Origin: Fomes fomentarius
Taxonomy: Eukaryota; Basidiomycota; Agaricomycetes; Polyporales; Polyporaceae
Direction: 5' to 3'
DNA: 64,000 nt
Assembly (NCBI GenBank): GCA_022606135.1
Contig: JABYQN010000003.1
Span: 992,001 to 1,056,000, forward strand
The translations under genes and the position numbers were made by a program. The notes beneath the pieces were generated by a model. The model was not told the origin of the DNA and made no database searches. It worked only from the letters and a program-made list of their open reading frames with translations. This document shows positions 37,801 to 50,419 of this stretch, piece after piece (position 1 is the first letter of the stretch; every line of letters starts with the position of its first letter).

Positions 37801-40152
37801 CAAGTTCTCCATTTGCACGCTTCATGATTCGACGTGCCGACGGGTTAGCACCTTGTATAGCGAGCATGTGGAGCTTGTCGAGGAAGTTCGTGATGGCCTC
37901 CCGCACTTCATACTCCCGCTCAAGCTTCAAGGCGCCGGTTAGGGCAATTCGGATGAGAATTTTCAAGTAGTGTGCAAGCCCAGTGACAAGGGCCAGTAGC
38001 TCCTGGGTCATTCCCATCCGTCGGGCGCCGGTCTCCTGCGTGTGAGACAGCAAGGTGAACAGGTCGACGGTCTTTCGGCACAGCATTCTCGCCTCGCGAA
38101 CGTGCGACATTCCTGACGAATTCGCGTGTTATCAGTGTGCACGATACCGAGCCCAAAAGGTGATCACACAAACCTTTGAGCTTTAAGCGAGAAAAGTGGT
38201 ACTCCAGATCGTCAATGGTCGCGAACAATACCTCGACGTGGAGAATAAACTTCTCAGCCATGCGGATAGCCTCAAGATACTGCCCATTGCTGACTTGCCG
38301 CAGCATATCGGAGATGCAGGCAGCACTGGACTCCTCGAATGCAGACAGGACACTACACCATGTCAGGCGCAAGAGGAGCGGAAGAATCGCAAGAGACTTA
38401 CGTCCATATCCGATATACCTGTTGCTCCATCCTGATCTGTTTCTCTCGCAGCGACTGCGCCGTCTCTTTGCGCTCCTCTTCCGAATAGTGAGGTTCGGGT
38501 GGTTGACTGCTCTCGCTTTCCTCCGCCCCAGGCGGCGGTAGGCTAGTTGGACGCCGCGAGGAAACTTTGACATTCCAGAACTGAAATAACAACCGTGAGC
38601 ACACTGCCGGACAGCCACACACGTAAGCCACCGACCTTGTTGATCATATAGCACTCCGGATGCCAGCATTCGTCCCGCATATTACGATTGATTTCGACAA
38701 ATTGCTTCAAAATGGCACTGTTGCAGCCTGCGCACTTTGTCGCGTACCGTGTCGAGTAGTGGAAATGGCAGTAAACGTCTCCTTCATGCTCGTAGTAGGA
38801 GTCTTGCGGGCCAAAAAGCGTCGGACACACCGAGCAGGTGAAGTGCTCAACATGGAACTTTTTGTCTAGAAAAGCAACCATGAAGGTATGGCTCATCCAG
38901 ATAGAGCAAGAGCTACTCACTACATGCTGTGATGTAGCTCCCTCGCAATGCCATCCCGCACTTGGCGCAGATCAGGTTGAGACGCCGGAAGTAATCCCGT
39001 TCACACAGTGGATGCTGCTTCCCGTCTTGCCCGTCGATCGGAAAGAACTTCGATGCTACAACTGTCCCGCAATCCTATATGTGTGCGAACTCAGCTGGGA
39101 CAGAATGCAGACGTAATGACAAGGCCTCACCATGCATTTGAAACATTGTAGGTGGTACACAGCGCCGAGGGCTCGTACAAACGCTCCTTGCATTGCCTTG
39201 CCACATGCCGCACATGGTCTAGTAGACACGCAAGGTTAGACTTGATGATCGGAAATCAGGGAGTATACTAGGATCGTGCTCGTTCGACAGACGCAGACGG
39301 TGAACATCGTCAAGGCTATCTTATCTGCTTGCCAACGACGGAATGATTCATTCGGACGTCATTTGGACTACTATACCAGAGAATCTTGTGCAAAGCGCTG
39401 AATGTGGGCATGGAGACATACGAGTCGTCACCCGCAAGGATGGGCTCTTGTGAATTCACAACAGCGCCCAGACCAAACCCCTGGCCGCCTACTCAGACCT
39501 TTCAAGGCGGCACGGAACACATAACCGCAGAGTCACGGGCCGGGGGTAGACGAGGACAAGATTCGGGTCAAAGAAGCGAGGGGACTTACGTAGAGGCAAC
39601 GCTCGTGGTGCTGGTGTGCGTCGTCGAGGTACCGCCGGGCTGGCTGCCGCCAGGAGTGGAAGGATCAGAATTGAGCGACGAGTCTGAGTGTACGCTCCGG
39701 GGCCGGCTCCGTGAGGACTCTGAGTGATCGGAAGAGGATTGGGGTTGAGGGTGGTGATTGGAGCTGCCTGGGGTGCCTGGTCGGCTCCCAGCGAGGAAGG
39801 GATGAGCAGGGGACTGAGAGAGACGGTCTGCGGATTGGAGATCACTAGAGTTCCAGGAAGAGGAATGATTCAGGTCCTCGCTGCGAGCATGGGGATGGTC
39901 GTCCGCCCGGGGCTTCCGCTGATCCAGGTCGTGCGGGGTACCAAGGGTATTGGCCCTGACGGGCAAAGAGCGATCTGCGGCATGAGACTCGGCGCGGGAG
40001 GATGGGTGTGCGCCGTTGGGAAGGGTTGAGCGGGGTGGGTCGTGATCATGGTCCATATCCTGGTCGAAGGCTATGTAGGCGAGGTTAGAGGAGTCGTTGG
40101 AGGACTGGGACGAGATGGAGAGCTGCTTGTTCTGATGGTCGTGCCCGCTCAT
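34876..40152 (-). CDS. LRG1: LIM-domain RhoGAP, Lrg1/Rga type
   Basis: Large GTPase-activating protein for Rho-family GTPases, polarity and cell-wall control. Start MSGHDHQNKQLSISSQSS at 40152, with a Ser-rich N-terminus. LIM zinc fingers follow: CAACGKAMQGAFV...CFKC, CAKCGMALRGSYITAC, then HFTCSVCPTLFG...CHFHYSTRYATKCAGCN; a separate later LIM has CIKCNQTVEEDCVRLG, WHSHCLTCQMCGKAA and VVFCTDHAHPGC. The RhoGAP domain has GVFGVPLELLVERE, SVEGIFRRNGNIRRLREL with the arginine finger, KKFFRDLPDPLMTYKLHRLF, and ATVICPSILYS. The C-terminus is Ser/Pro/Gln-rich. The number and spacing of LIMs favour Lrg1. As written the frame runs to 34876 with an unusual basic end; one more C in the C run at 35091-35097 would instead end at 34961 with a Ser/Gln-rich tail. 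Confidence 0.9.
36859..36876 (-). repeat. CAG/CTG trinucleotide repeat, six units, in the LIM-RhoGAP
   Basis: Six CTG units on the + strand encode a poly-Gln run in the linker between the LIM and RhoGAP regions (LQPPQQQQQQ). Potentially length-variable. Confidence 0.7.
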
Positions 40153-40635
40153 GTCTGCGACAGCGCCGCCTACGGACGGCTAGCGGGCAGGATGCGGGCG
40201 TCGGGGAGGTAGAGAGCGGGCAAAGGTAGCCAGAGGGTATAGCGGACAGAAACCAGGTCAATCTCGACGTCGATGAATCCGGAACGCCAATTTCGCCTAT
40301 GCTCCCACCGTGACATCCAGGCACGTGGCAGCATGTCACACCCCTGCCCTCAGGCAACTTCTCCACCTCCGACATACATCGCTTGCACACCTAACCCCCG
40401 CCATCATCGCATTGTAGCACAGGAACACCTCCGGTGCTCTTCATTTTTGCTGTCTGGACTCAGACATGAAGACCACCTAAAACAAGTTCATTGTGCTCGA
40501 GGTGAGTGCAGTAATAAATTGCGCTGCGACTCGTCGGGCATCACGAGGAGAATTGCAAGTACACTGCAATTGGCTACACAATGGCTGGAAAAAGCAAATA
40601 CGATTACAACGTTACTATCATCGCCTCCTCGGACT
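40153..40635. other. Intergenic upstream of LIM-RhoGAP
   Basis: About 480 bp between two minus-strand genes; promoter of the RhoGAP and 3' end of the M20 peptidase. No gene seen. Confidence 0.4.
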
Positions 40636-42990
40636 TTAGGCTTTAAACTCGTTAGCATTCAGAATCAACGTGGTAAAGAACCTGATGACTTCAATGAAGG
40701 CGTCCGCTTCAATGACTACGTATCTCGTCCAGTGAGAATTCGCATAAGCAACGGGAACGCCTGATACACTCACATTCATTGACGGTATGCACACCGTTGG
40801 CCAGGGCCGTGCCGTTGCCGGAGTTATGATGGTTATAGCGGTAGATGTGAGGTGTGAGCGCCCAGTAGTACCTAGTGTCTGTGCAAAATTTCCCGGAACC
40901 GCCGTCAGTGACCTATCAACTTCGTTGAGGACGGGAGCCGTTTCGAGAATACGGCGGCCAGGATCGAGCAAACTGCAACATACCAGTGTTCCCTGACATA
41001 ATGCCCGGAGAGACGATGATGGTGTCGTCTCCCTTGAGGCTTCGGTGTGCGTTATATGTCGCCTTGATAGTCCCGGAGAGGAGCGCATATTCTGGCGCGT
41101 CAATAGGGCTAATGGGCGCGGGCTCCAGCGCGGCCCCCCATGCGTCGCTGATGGTAAGTGTGCCGTAAGCAGGCGCGTCGTGAGCGGTGACCTGCGTATC
41201 GAACGCGGTGTAGGAGAGGTTGAACTTGTGTGCGAGCGACTTCAGTAGCTCGGTGTCATGCTCCTTCGCCGCATCAACCGAGCTGAGGCCATATGTCAAC
41301 ACGCGCTCTGCATCGGAGAAGCGGATAGAGTTACAAACCTGTCGGTCGCAATACGGTGATTGACGACAGCCCAAGCTTGTTCTGGGAGCGCATTCGTCTT
41401 GACGCCACCGTTGATCAAGTCGATTGCCTGAGTCGTGCTGACAAGCGCATGGAATACCTTGTCCTTGAACAACTCTTCTTGCGCCTGCTTGAGTGCCCGA
41501 TCGGACTTGACGGACTTCTTGAGCGCCTTCCGTAGCCTGTGGGGAAGGTCTGGCGCGTGGGCGGCGAGGCACTGTGCCTTCCAGTATGTGGGTGTGCCGC
41601 GAGAGAGACGGGTCTCGTAAGGGTGCTCCTCGTAATGCACAAGCAGCTGTGCGAGAATGCCGATGGTCTACAGGACAGGGAGCTGAATATAGCTAGAAGC
41701 AGGTTATACCTCATGCCAAACATACCGTGTGCAAAGGAGGGACACTGGAGTGACCACCAGGGGAGGTTACCTCCACACGCACGTCAAGGTAACCCTTCTC
41801 GGCGATAGCGGGAGTAGCGATAACCCCGCCGTACTCTTGGGCGAATCCTCCTTCGGCGACGATGAGAATTTGTATCCCTCTCAGTTCGAGTGATTCACTT
41901 ACCGCCCTCGTCAACGAGGAGCAAAAACGCGTTTTCACCATACGTCTTGAGGAGATACTTACTGATAGCGGACGCGCCCTGATTGAACACGCAAAGTCAG
42001 AACCGCAGGATGCCGGAGACACGAACATTTACTTACGTGTAGACCGCTCACTTCCTCGTCGAACCCGAACGCAAGGACTATGCTACGCGTCGGCTGGAAG
42101 TTGCGTCCAAGCAAAGACTCAACAGCAGACAGAATTCCAATCAATCCGCTCTTATCGTCCGAGCTGCCACGACCCCAGATCCGCTTGCCGTCGAAGTGAC
42201 CGGAGAAAGGCGGGTGAGTCCACTCATCCACCGTGTCAGGATTGACAGGGACAACATCTGGGATATATATCAAACATGCGAATATGGTGATTCTTTCGAG
42301 AGAGGGTCAAACCTTGATGGGCAGCAAGAAGCAAAGGTTTCAGAGATGCATCCGAGCCCTTCCATTCGTACACGAGCCCCCAAGTGTTAACCTTCGTGAG
42401 CTGGAGTGATGAGTGACTGTGGTGCAATTAGCTGCAGTGATTCGGCGAGAGGGTCTGCATCACAGTAGGGCACTGACACTAGCGGGAAGGCTTTGAGGAG
42501 ATAGTCATGGAAAGGTCCAAAGACATCCCAGCGGGGATCCTCTCCGACTGGTAGCATCTTGTCGTACGACTGGGTCCTGGACGCGCACATGAGTTCATTC
42601 TTAGTGGACCTACTACAGCGTATGGAGGCGATGTAGCTGAACTACTCACGGGACTCTGACAGCGCCTCCTAACCATTCGACCGCACGCGCTTGGAACCTG
42701 TCGGTACCGAATGTCTCGCCCAACGAGTTCCATAACTCCACGTTCTGTTCTGGCACGATCGGCGAAGCTTGCGCGCACTGGTCCTTGGCATCATCAGAGC
42801 TGGTCCCACTGAGAGCATCATGAATGCATCCAGGGATAGGGGTGAGGCCGACAGCGTTCAAGAAGGCCCAGGCAGCTAGACCGAGTAGCAGGGCCTTGAC
42901 CGGGCGCGTACCAGCACAGCTACCCTTCCTGCTAGGATTGCCCTCAAGGGTGGTCGAGGGAAGCAACTCGTCGCCTTTGAGGGGAGACAT
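40636..42990 (-). CDS. CPS1: M20-family vacuolar carboxypeptidase S-like metallopeptidase
   Basis: Zinc exopeptidase of family M20, like yeast Cps1 (Gly-X carboxypeptidase), probably vacuolar. After a charged N-terminus there is one hydrophobic segment at about residues 30-48 (ALLLGLAAWAFLNAVGL), a signal anchor. Metal and catalytic blocks: LLLAAHQDVVPV, HFDGKRIWGRGSSDDKSG, FGFDEEVSG, LIVAEGG, then the dimerisation lid VRVEVTSPGGHSSVPP and INGGVKTNALPEQAWAVVNH. The end is FIEVIRFFTTLILNANEFKA. About nine exons. The ATG at 42990 precedes the anchor. Confidence 0.9.
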
Positions 42991-43569
42991 AGTGATGGTG
43001 GAAGTGGGAAGGGTGGCCTGCGAAGGATGAGGCGCGATGAGGTCTCGCTACGGGGGCCGCAGAGTCAGACGTTCTCGCGTATTTATTTGCTTTTCCCGCG
43101 GCATGTGGGTTTCCGGGCTTGACCGTTCTTATCCGGAAAGTAGTTTACCAGGGCATAGGCGTCGCGACGACAAAGGATAACGCGAACCCGGAGATAATGG
43201 TGCAAAGTTGTGACTCCGTAGGTGCCCGGTCGCGGCCAACTTTGACACTGCGAAGGTGTATTCCGGCCCGCGCGAAATTGAGCGCTTTCAGGCTTCGTGT
43301 TTGAAAGAACAGTCGCGATTGTTCTTCTTCAGGACCAGCGCATACAAATGACCAGCGCACTCCAGAGGCACTGAATCGAGGAATCAAGATCAGTTAATGC
43401 CATGATCCATTGAAGATCTGTAGAGTACTTACTCTAAAGCTGGGGGAGGAGCGCGCCGGCACGCGACGGGGTACCAGGGGTCCTCCGGGGTCGCTGCGTC
43501 TAAACCTGGTCCAAATTTTGGACCGTGTCGTGGACAAGAGCGCGTGCTGGCGGAGTACGACAAGCATCC
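42991..43569. promoter_or_regulatory. Divergent promoter region of CPS1-like and MRPL3
   Basis: 579 bp between opposed ATGs, the widest of the divergent spacers. Open frames here lack family features. Confidence 0.4.
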
Positions 43570-45115
43570 ATGGGCTATGCACAACGCAAGGTCGTGAACA
43601 CGGCTTCAAAGCTTGCCCATGTTTCCTCCCAACACTTAAAAGCCCTTCCTCCAAAACATTCCCTCCTTGCTGCTAGCAGGGCTCCTGGGGCTCCTCCTGC
43701 TGTCTTCGACGCACAGTCCTGGGCCGCGTCTCAGCCTCCTCCACGCTCGACCCTCGCTGCCTTTGCACACCGAATAGGCCTTGGCAATGTTCTACCTTCA
43801 ACAGACGTGATTCAGCAGGCGTGCACACACCCGTCCTTCCTTGCGTTACACTCACAGCAACATCCTAACCAACCCCTACCTGTCACCAATGCTTCCCTGT
43901 CGACTTTAGGCAACTCCCTTCTTGGCATGTTTGCCACCGAGTATGTCAATTCGTCCTTCCCCCACCTTCCAACTCGCGTTTTGAAGGCCGCTGTGAGTGC
44001 ACACGTCGGTCCGACGACCTGTGCCAACCTTGCGCGAGAGATGGGCGTCACGCCTATCTTGCGTTGGCATCGTGCAGTACGTGTATCCTCTTCATTTTAT
44101 CCCATGTAACTGAATGCGTAGCCTTGATAGTCCTCGTCACCAAATGGAGCCGTGCTTCATGCTGACGCGCTGGCATCGGTACCAAGAGCGCTCACTGCGC
44201 TGGTGTACCAATATCGCTCACTGCGCTCTGCAAGGAGATTCGTGGAGAAGCTCTTCTTCAGCAGAGAGGTGGATCTGCGGTCCATGATGAAATTCCGGGA
44301 CCCGAAACAGACCCTATTGGCGACGGTAGAGAAATTCGGGAGGGAAAGGCCTGTCTCGAGGTACGTACTCTTGTTCTCATGTTGGGGGAATTGCAACGTT
44401 GCTCCAAGTCCACCTATAAGTTGTCAGGGGCCTGCCTTGAGCTGTAGGGAGTGATGGAGGGGTTTGGCATGTGCTCGTTCCTCGCAGGCTACATGCGCTT
44501 TCATGAATGCATCGTGCAGGCTGACTGAGGCGCGGATCGCTTACTTCATGTGACGGGATGCACACTTCAGTTGAGTGCCTGGTCATGTTCGCATTAGAGA
44601 TCAAGTGTCATGCAACTGCATCTCTCCACTATGTCATCATGGATTCCGCTGGAAGCTGACGTGCACCTCCTAGATTGCTGAAAGAAACAGGTCGTTACTC
44701 TAACTCGCCTGTCTTCGTTGTCGGCATCTTTTCCGGGGCGGACCAGCTTGGCGAGGGGTTCGGCAGCTCCTTGAAAATGGCCGAGTACCGCGTAAGTGTA
44801 TCCTACACCTCTACGCACAATCCAGATTACTGAGCTCTCCTGCACGGTGTTACACAGGCGGCAGAAGACGCTTTGCTGAGACTCTACCTGACGCGACAGC
44901 CACCACATCTGCTGCAACTCCCGACGTCGACATTCCCTGACGCGCCAGGGAACGTGATCGACGCGGTGGGCCCCGAATCGGCGTACTCACCGGTATCACT
45001 GGGAGACTCGGAGGTGTTGTACGGCAGTGCAGGACGGACAGGTACCCGAGCACCTGGGGCGCGTTCTCGTGCTGTTCAGGACTCGGAAGACGACGATTTA
45101 GACATCTACGTATAG
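43570..45115 (+). CDS. MRPL3: Mitochondrial large-subunit ribosomal protein mL44 (Mrpl3, RNase III-like fold)
   Basis: Mitoribosomal protein with an inactive RNase III-like fold plus a double-stranded RNA-binding domain. Start MGYAQRKVVNTASKLAHVSS is basic, fitting a presequence. Landmarks: VIQQACTHPSFLALH, LSTLGNSLLGMFATEYVN, FPHLPTRVLKAAVSAHVGPT, ALTALVYQYRSLRSARRFVE, FRDPKQTLLATVEKFGRERP, SPVFVVGIFSGADQLGEGFG, KMAEYRAAEDALLRLYL. Exons: 43570 to about 44076, about 44124-44361, 44672 onward and a last one from about 44857. The intron at about 44362-44671 is near 310 nt, exceptional here. The C-terminal acidic tail ends DDDLDIYV. Confidence 0.88.
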
Positions 45116-45640
45116 TAATGCAGATATGCTTAATCCTTGAGGACCACTTCTCGATTCCTGCTGACCGCGCGTGTGCTTCAAGTATCTTTTGTCATGAGGT
45201 TATCGATGGTGACGTTGAGTGGTGTCCCGCAAATTGAAGACGAGGTGTGTGTGCACACCGGATGGAATGTTGGGGTGCTGTCGGGCGGCGGCAGAGAGGC
45301 GGTGTATGCGGCGAATCCGGGTGTCTGAGAGCGCCGTGTCGCCTTCAGTTGCACCGCACTGTTCCTGCGTTCTCGCAATAAATACGACCGTCTCCTTCCT
45401 CATCGGCCGCTCACTCCCCTCGCGGCATTCGTCTGACACGCTAGTTCAACGCGTTCATTCCCCTGCTCGCTGCGGCACCGGACGCAGGCTTCACTCCCTG
45501 CATATAACTCTCACGCTGACTGACGTCTGTCCGAACCCGGCCTCCCAGTCGGACTCTTGCCCCTCCTTCACATTCTAGGTGTGCACTGAACTAACTGCGA
45601 CCTTCCTCTTCTTTGTACCCTCGCGCGTTGGTGACACACG
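45116..45640. other. Intergenic upstream of F-BAR/DEP/RhoGAP
   Basis: About 525 bp between tandem genes. Open frames overlap on both strands; no gene supported. Promoter of the downstream gene expected in the pyrimidine-rich part (45370-45600). Confidence 0.4.
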
Positions 45641-48600
45641 ATGGCCGTACTGTCGCTTCCGCTGACATTCTCGAATTCGTTCTGGTCGGAGGACTACCGA
45701 CAGGGGCTTGAGGTCCTATATGCCCAACTCGAGCAGGTACGTCCGTCTTTGTTGCTCTCTTCCTTGGATGTGTCGAGGCAAGCGTGATGACGTTGGTCCC
45801 GCAGGGTCTCGCAGAGAACACTGAGATTGCTCAGTTTATCCGAGTGAGTGAATTGACAGCCCCGAAGTCTGCATCGTGCGCGTATTGACCACCTCCGTTC
45901 GCGTACAGACGCGTGCTGTGGCCGAGCTGACGATTGGTACGACACTGAAGGCGGACCCTCCGCGAAGTACGTGAACATTCTTGTCTTGCATCGTTGCCTA
46001 ATCTCATGTGTCCTACCAGACTCGGCATTCGAGGTTGACGATGGCGCGTCATTGCTCATGGCCTTCAAGGGCATGCGTGAGGAGACTGCTGCTCAGGGTG
46101 CACTTCATGAACTTGTTGCCAAGGAGTTGCAGAGTGTTGTAGCGGAGCCTTTTGAGAAATGGGCTCAAGGTCACAAGGTCCGTGATTCGGTCTGTTTAAC
46201 GCAATATACCACTGTACGTACTAATCGGTGGCAATATCCGTAGGAGCGTATTCTGGCGAGCAAGGCCAATATACTTGATGGATATATGCATTCGTATGAG
46301 GTTGCCCATACTGACGTGGGTTGCTGTCGATAGATGATGCTTGGCCTTGATACTTACACACTTCGTAGGTCAACAAACTGAAGAGCGACTACTTAACGAA
46401 AACCCGCAAGGCAGATGAAGCTGAAGACGAGTGAGTTTCCATCCTTACATCTGGACGGCCCTTTCAATGCTGAAGCGAACTGGCAGCGCTCGATTTGCGC
46501 CCATTACCCACCCTGTGGGCGACCAATATACATCATCTCCGAAACTCAAGCCACTCGGCGCGAACCCCGCCGCGGTGCGCACGCCTCAGAGGCAAGCGAC
46601 GATGTCCGAGCGCATCACCGCGCGCCTCAAAGAGCTAAGGCTCAACGGGGGTGCTGCCCCACCGCCGCTGCCCGCGAAGCCGGAGATACACTTCGATGCT
46701 GACGAAGAGGAGAAGCACACGCCCAAGGTCGATAAGGGTAAAGGCAGGGCGGTCGACGTAGGGTCTGTAGGTAGTACGCCTTCGCGCGTCCTGTCACCTC
46801 CGCCCATGGACCTGCCGCCGGCGCAGGTATCACCGCCCAAACTCGAGACCAACCCCGTCCCTGCCCCCCCTCCACCGCCGATGGACATCGCCGGCGTGTC
46901 CATGACTTCTGCTGAAGTGTCGGACATTTTGAAGAGGGCAAAGGCTGAGTTGCCGTTGCGGCCTGTTCGCTTCCCACTGCTGGGCGAGTACCAAGACTGC
47001 TTCTCAGGCGAAGACTTCGCGAGCTGGCTCAACGACAATGTGAAGGCGTTCCAAGGGAACCTTGATCACGCCGAGGTCGCTGCTCGTGTACTCACTGAGA
47101 GGTACAACCTCCTTCGCAGGATTGGTGAGCTAGGAAACGACTTCGAAAACGCGGACGATGCGTTCTACCAATTCCGCCCGAGGGCTTTCAGTTTGGATGC
47201 TCCGCCGAAGCCAGCAGCGGCGGCCGCTGCTCAGGTCCTTACTCCCATTGAGCAAAGGCTTTCGCCCCTAGCACAGAACGTTGCGGGCCGGACGAGCGGA
47301 CTTGCAAGCCTTGTGTCCAAGGCGTTCGCCGCCAGTGGCGAACCTGCACATGTGCGTGCCAGGCGCGAGGCCGAATCTGCGGATAAGGAATATCGCGTAG
47401 CGGTCCGGAAGCTCGACAGGCAGCGGCTTGGTCTCGAGGAACGCATCGAAGAAACACTCAAGACCCTGCAGAAGTGGGAACTTGACAGGCTTCGTGCTGT
47501 GAAGACAGGTCAGTTTCAATGTATTATCATCAGAGGAGAGCAGCTCAATTCATCATGCTATCCATAGTACTCACGCAGTATCATGCTGCGTTGACAAAGC
47601 TCTCACAGAATTATGTTGCCTCCAGTGAGAAGGTTGACACTCTTATTGCGACGTACCAGCCGGAGCAGGATATCAAGGTCTTGATCGAGCGTTCTCGTAC
47701 GGGACCTTTCCGTCCGGTCGCGCAGGTCTACGAATCCATCGCGCACGATGAATCTGACGTCGTCTTCGGCATCGACCTACGTAAGTGGGCCGATAGTGCC
47801 TACTGGAACGTGACGAGCCCAGGTGAAAAGAAGGAGGAATTGCCGCCTGTCCTGACGTCGCTCCTCGCTGCCCTAGTCGAGGCGTACCCGAGGCTTCCCA
47901 ACGATAGCGGTTAGTAGAGTAAATCTCTGCATTGTCGACGTTCATGCTAATGAAAAACACAGAGAGGCGCAAGACCTGGATCTACGAAGTTCCCCTGCTC
48001 GCTGTGCATCACCTGCGTGAGACCCTTAACGCTGTCCCGCCTGAGGAGGATATCCCGCATGATATGTTGCAGAAGTATGACGCACCAGTGCTCGCGAGTG
48101 GCATCAAGCTGTGGGCATTGGAGCTCGACCCACCGATTTGCATGTACGAGGGTTGGGACGAGATGCGCAAGCTGTACCCCACTGTCGGTGGCGGCCAGGG
48201 AGACCTCAAGCCTTCCGACGAGCAGCACGTTCAGGAAGTCCAGGGCGCGCTACAGAAGCTACCCAAGATTCACCTGCTCGTTCTAGACGCCATTGTGAAG
48301 CATCTCAGGGAGTAAGTGCCTTCCAAGGTAATCAAGTGCGATGCTGATGCCAATCTGGTTACAGTCTGATCACCTCCACCTCCGAATCCGAGATCGAGTC
48401 CAACGAAGTGTACATGACGAAGCTCGCCTTGAGCCTGGGTCGCAGTACGTGTCAAGTCATGATGCGTGATTAGGTCCATAACTTAGTGGCATATAGGTAT
48501 CCTACGTCCGAAACAGGAGAACGAGTTCTCGATTCAAGATCGTCATCCTACTCGTACGTCTCTTCAACTCCGTCCCGATGTGCTTTGTCTGACTGACTTT

Positions 48601-49682
48601 TGATAGTCCTGTTCCTTGAATTGCTAAAGAAGTACGATGAAATCCTTCCTCCTACCATCCTCAAAAAGAAACGCGAGTCTGAGAGGAAAGTCCCTGTTCG
48701 CCGTCGCACCCGGCCAGTTGACATGCGCATGTCTCGTTCGCGCATCTCTGCGGGTGCGGATTTGAAGGAGCTGCACGCCCAACAACTCGCGCAGCGTGGT
48801 ATCAAGGTCAGCAAGTCCCCTCCTCCGCCTGTCCCTCGAGTTCTCGCCCCTTCTCCACCCCCGGGAGGCAAGCTCGGTCAACTGCCTGAGAGTCCTAGGA
48901 ACTTCACTGAAGAGCCTGAGGGTATGGACGGGCATGAGGCATCCCCGTCTTTCACGGCCGAGCCTGAAGAGTTCAGTATCCCTCCGCCGCCTCGGCCCGA
49001 ACCTGGTGACATCAACCTCGATGATAACAGGGCTGCTGCCCTGGACTACAGCAAGGTTCCGCCGCCCCCGCCGTTGCCTACGAACATACCGCCACCTCCT
49101 GCACTCCCCACCCAGCCTGCTCGGCCAACATTCAAGGAACCACCCCCGGAGACCGACGACGTGCCTTCACGCCCGCAGTTCAAGGAACCTCCCCCGGAGC
49201 CCGAGTCCCCTCCCCCCATTCCTCGACCGGCGCACTTCGTCGAGCCATCTCTCGACGATGAACCCCCTGCGCTAAGCCCGCCGCCCCCTGCCGCCCCGGT
49301 CCCGATTCGCCGTATTGGGACCCCGCGTGTGTCCAGCCCGCCTACAAGCTCGCGCAGTCCGTCCCCGACGAAGACCGCGACCCCGCCCGCGTCGACTCCC
49401 ACCAGTAGCACCCCCGGCGGGCTCCGCGGTCCCAGGCTCACGCGGGGACCCCGTGCCGCTGGAGCGGGCGTGAGCCCCTACCGCCAGTCGCTCGTGCGCC
49501 CCAACTCGCCTGGCTCGCCGCCCGGTAGCGGCAACGGATTCCCGAACGGCGGCGGCGGGGCGAACTTGAAGCGCGCGGGCTCGCGGACGTCGACGGCGGG
49601 CAAGCGCAGTAGCATCAGCCGGGTCTCGGAGTTGTCGCGGAGGACGATGGCGAGCGACGCTGAGGACGAAGTGCTCCAGTAA
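45641..49682 (+). CDS. RGD2: F-BAR / DEP / RhoGAP protein, Rgd2-like
   Basis: Membrane-curving GTPase-activator homologue. The N-terminus MAVLSLPLTFSNSFWSEDYR begins an F-BAR domain, continuing IAQFIRTRAVAELTIGTTLK and LHELVAKELQSVVAEPFEKW over several small exons. A DEP-like module is interrupted in the middle (YQDCFSGEDFASWLNDNVKA, then DDAFYQFRPRAFSLD). A coiled segment and the RhoGAP-like part follow: VVFGIDLRKWADS, PPVLTSLLAALVEAYP, DAPVLASGIKLWALELDPPI, LVLDAIVKHLRDL. I do not see the usual GIFR arginine-finger motif; the aligned stretch reads TWIYEVPLLAVHHLRETLN. The long C-terminal tail is Pro-rich with repeated FKEPPPE units, likely SH3 ligands, and ends SDAEDEVLQ. Confidence 0.82.
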
Positions 49683-50419
49683 TCCGCGTCAGAATGAACC
49701 TGTCGGTGCAACCTTGACACTTGTTCCCCGGGTGTGCAAGAGAGAGGTTGATGTGAGTTCGTCGAGGTTGAAGTTGGAGGACGTTTTTGCACCTGGCCTG
49801 AGGTAGTTTCGTTTAGTATGCTTTGCACGGACTTTCGCCACAATGCTCCGCTTTTTTAATCTGAGGGACCCTTGGGACGCTAGCAGTCTCTTGGTGAGGG
49901 ATTGGATACGTTCTATGTTCGTATACACTCATGATATCTAAAGATACGCATGCCATTATGTTAACGAATTCTACGTGACCACTATATGCTTGACGAGCCA
50001 CTTCCAGATACTACGACCGGTTCCTATCACCGGGCCCGCTTGCCCCGTTCTGGCATTGCACTTTGAATGTAAATGACTAGGAGCCTCACATAACGAAAAC
50101 CGAACCTACAATACGCGGTTAGCAGATTCAAAGGAGTTGTGTAGAATCGCGTTCGAAGACACAGCTCACCAGTTCACCCGCCAAAGAAATAATACAGACG
50201 CCACTGATAGTTGCAACTTGTTCTTATCGACTTTGACCTAAAATGCAACTTCACACGTGCATATGTCACACTCTGAAGACCAGTCCAGCGAAAACTCATT
50301 GATGGGACATAATACACGACATGAGGCAGTAGGCATTAGGAGACACATACGACAAAAGTAATACAATGTACAACCCCGACAAGATACGAGACAAACGAGA
50401 CGAAGAAAGCGACCAGTCC
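49683..50419. other. Convergent intergenic RGD2-like / H2A
   Basis: About 740 bp, more AT-rich than surrounding coding sequence. No gene seen; 3' ends of both genes. Confidence 0.4.
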
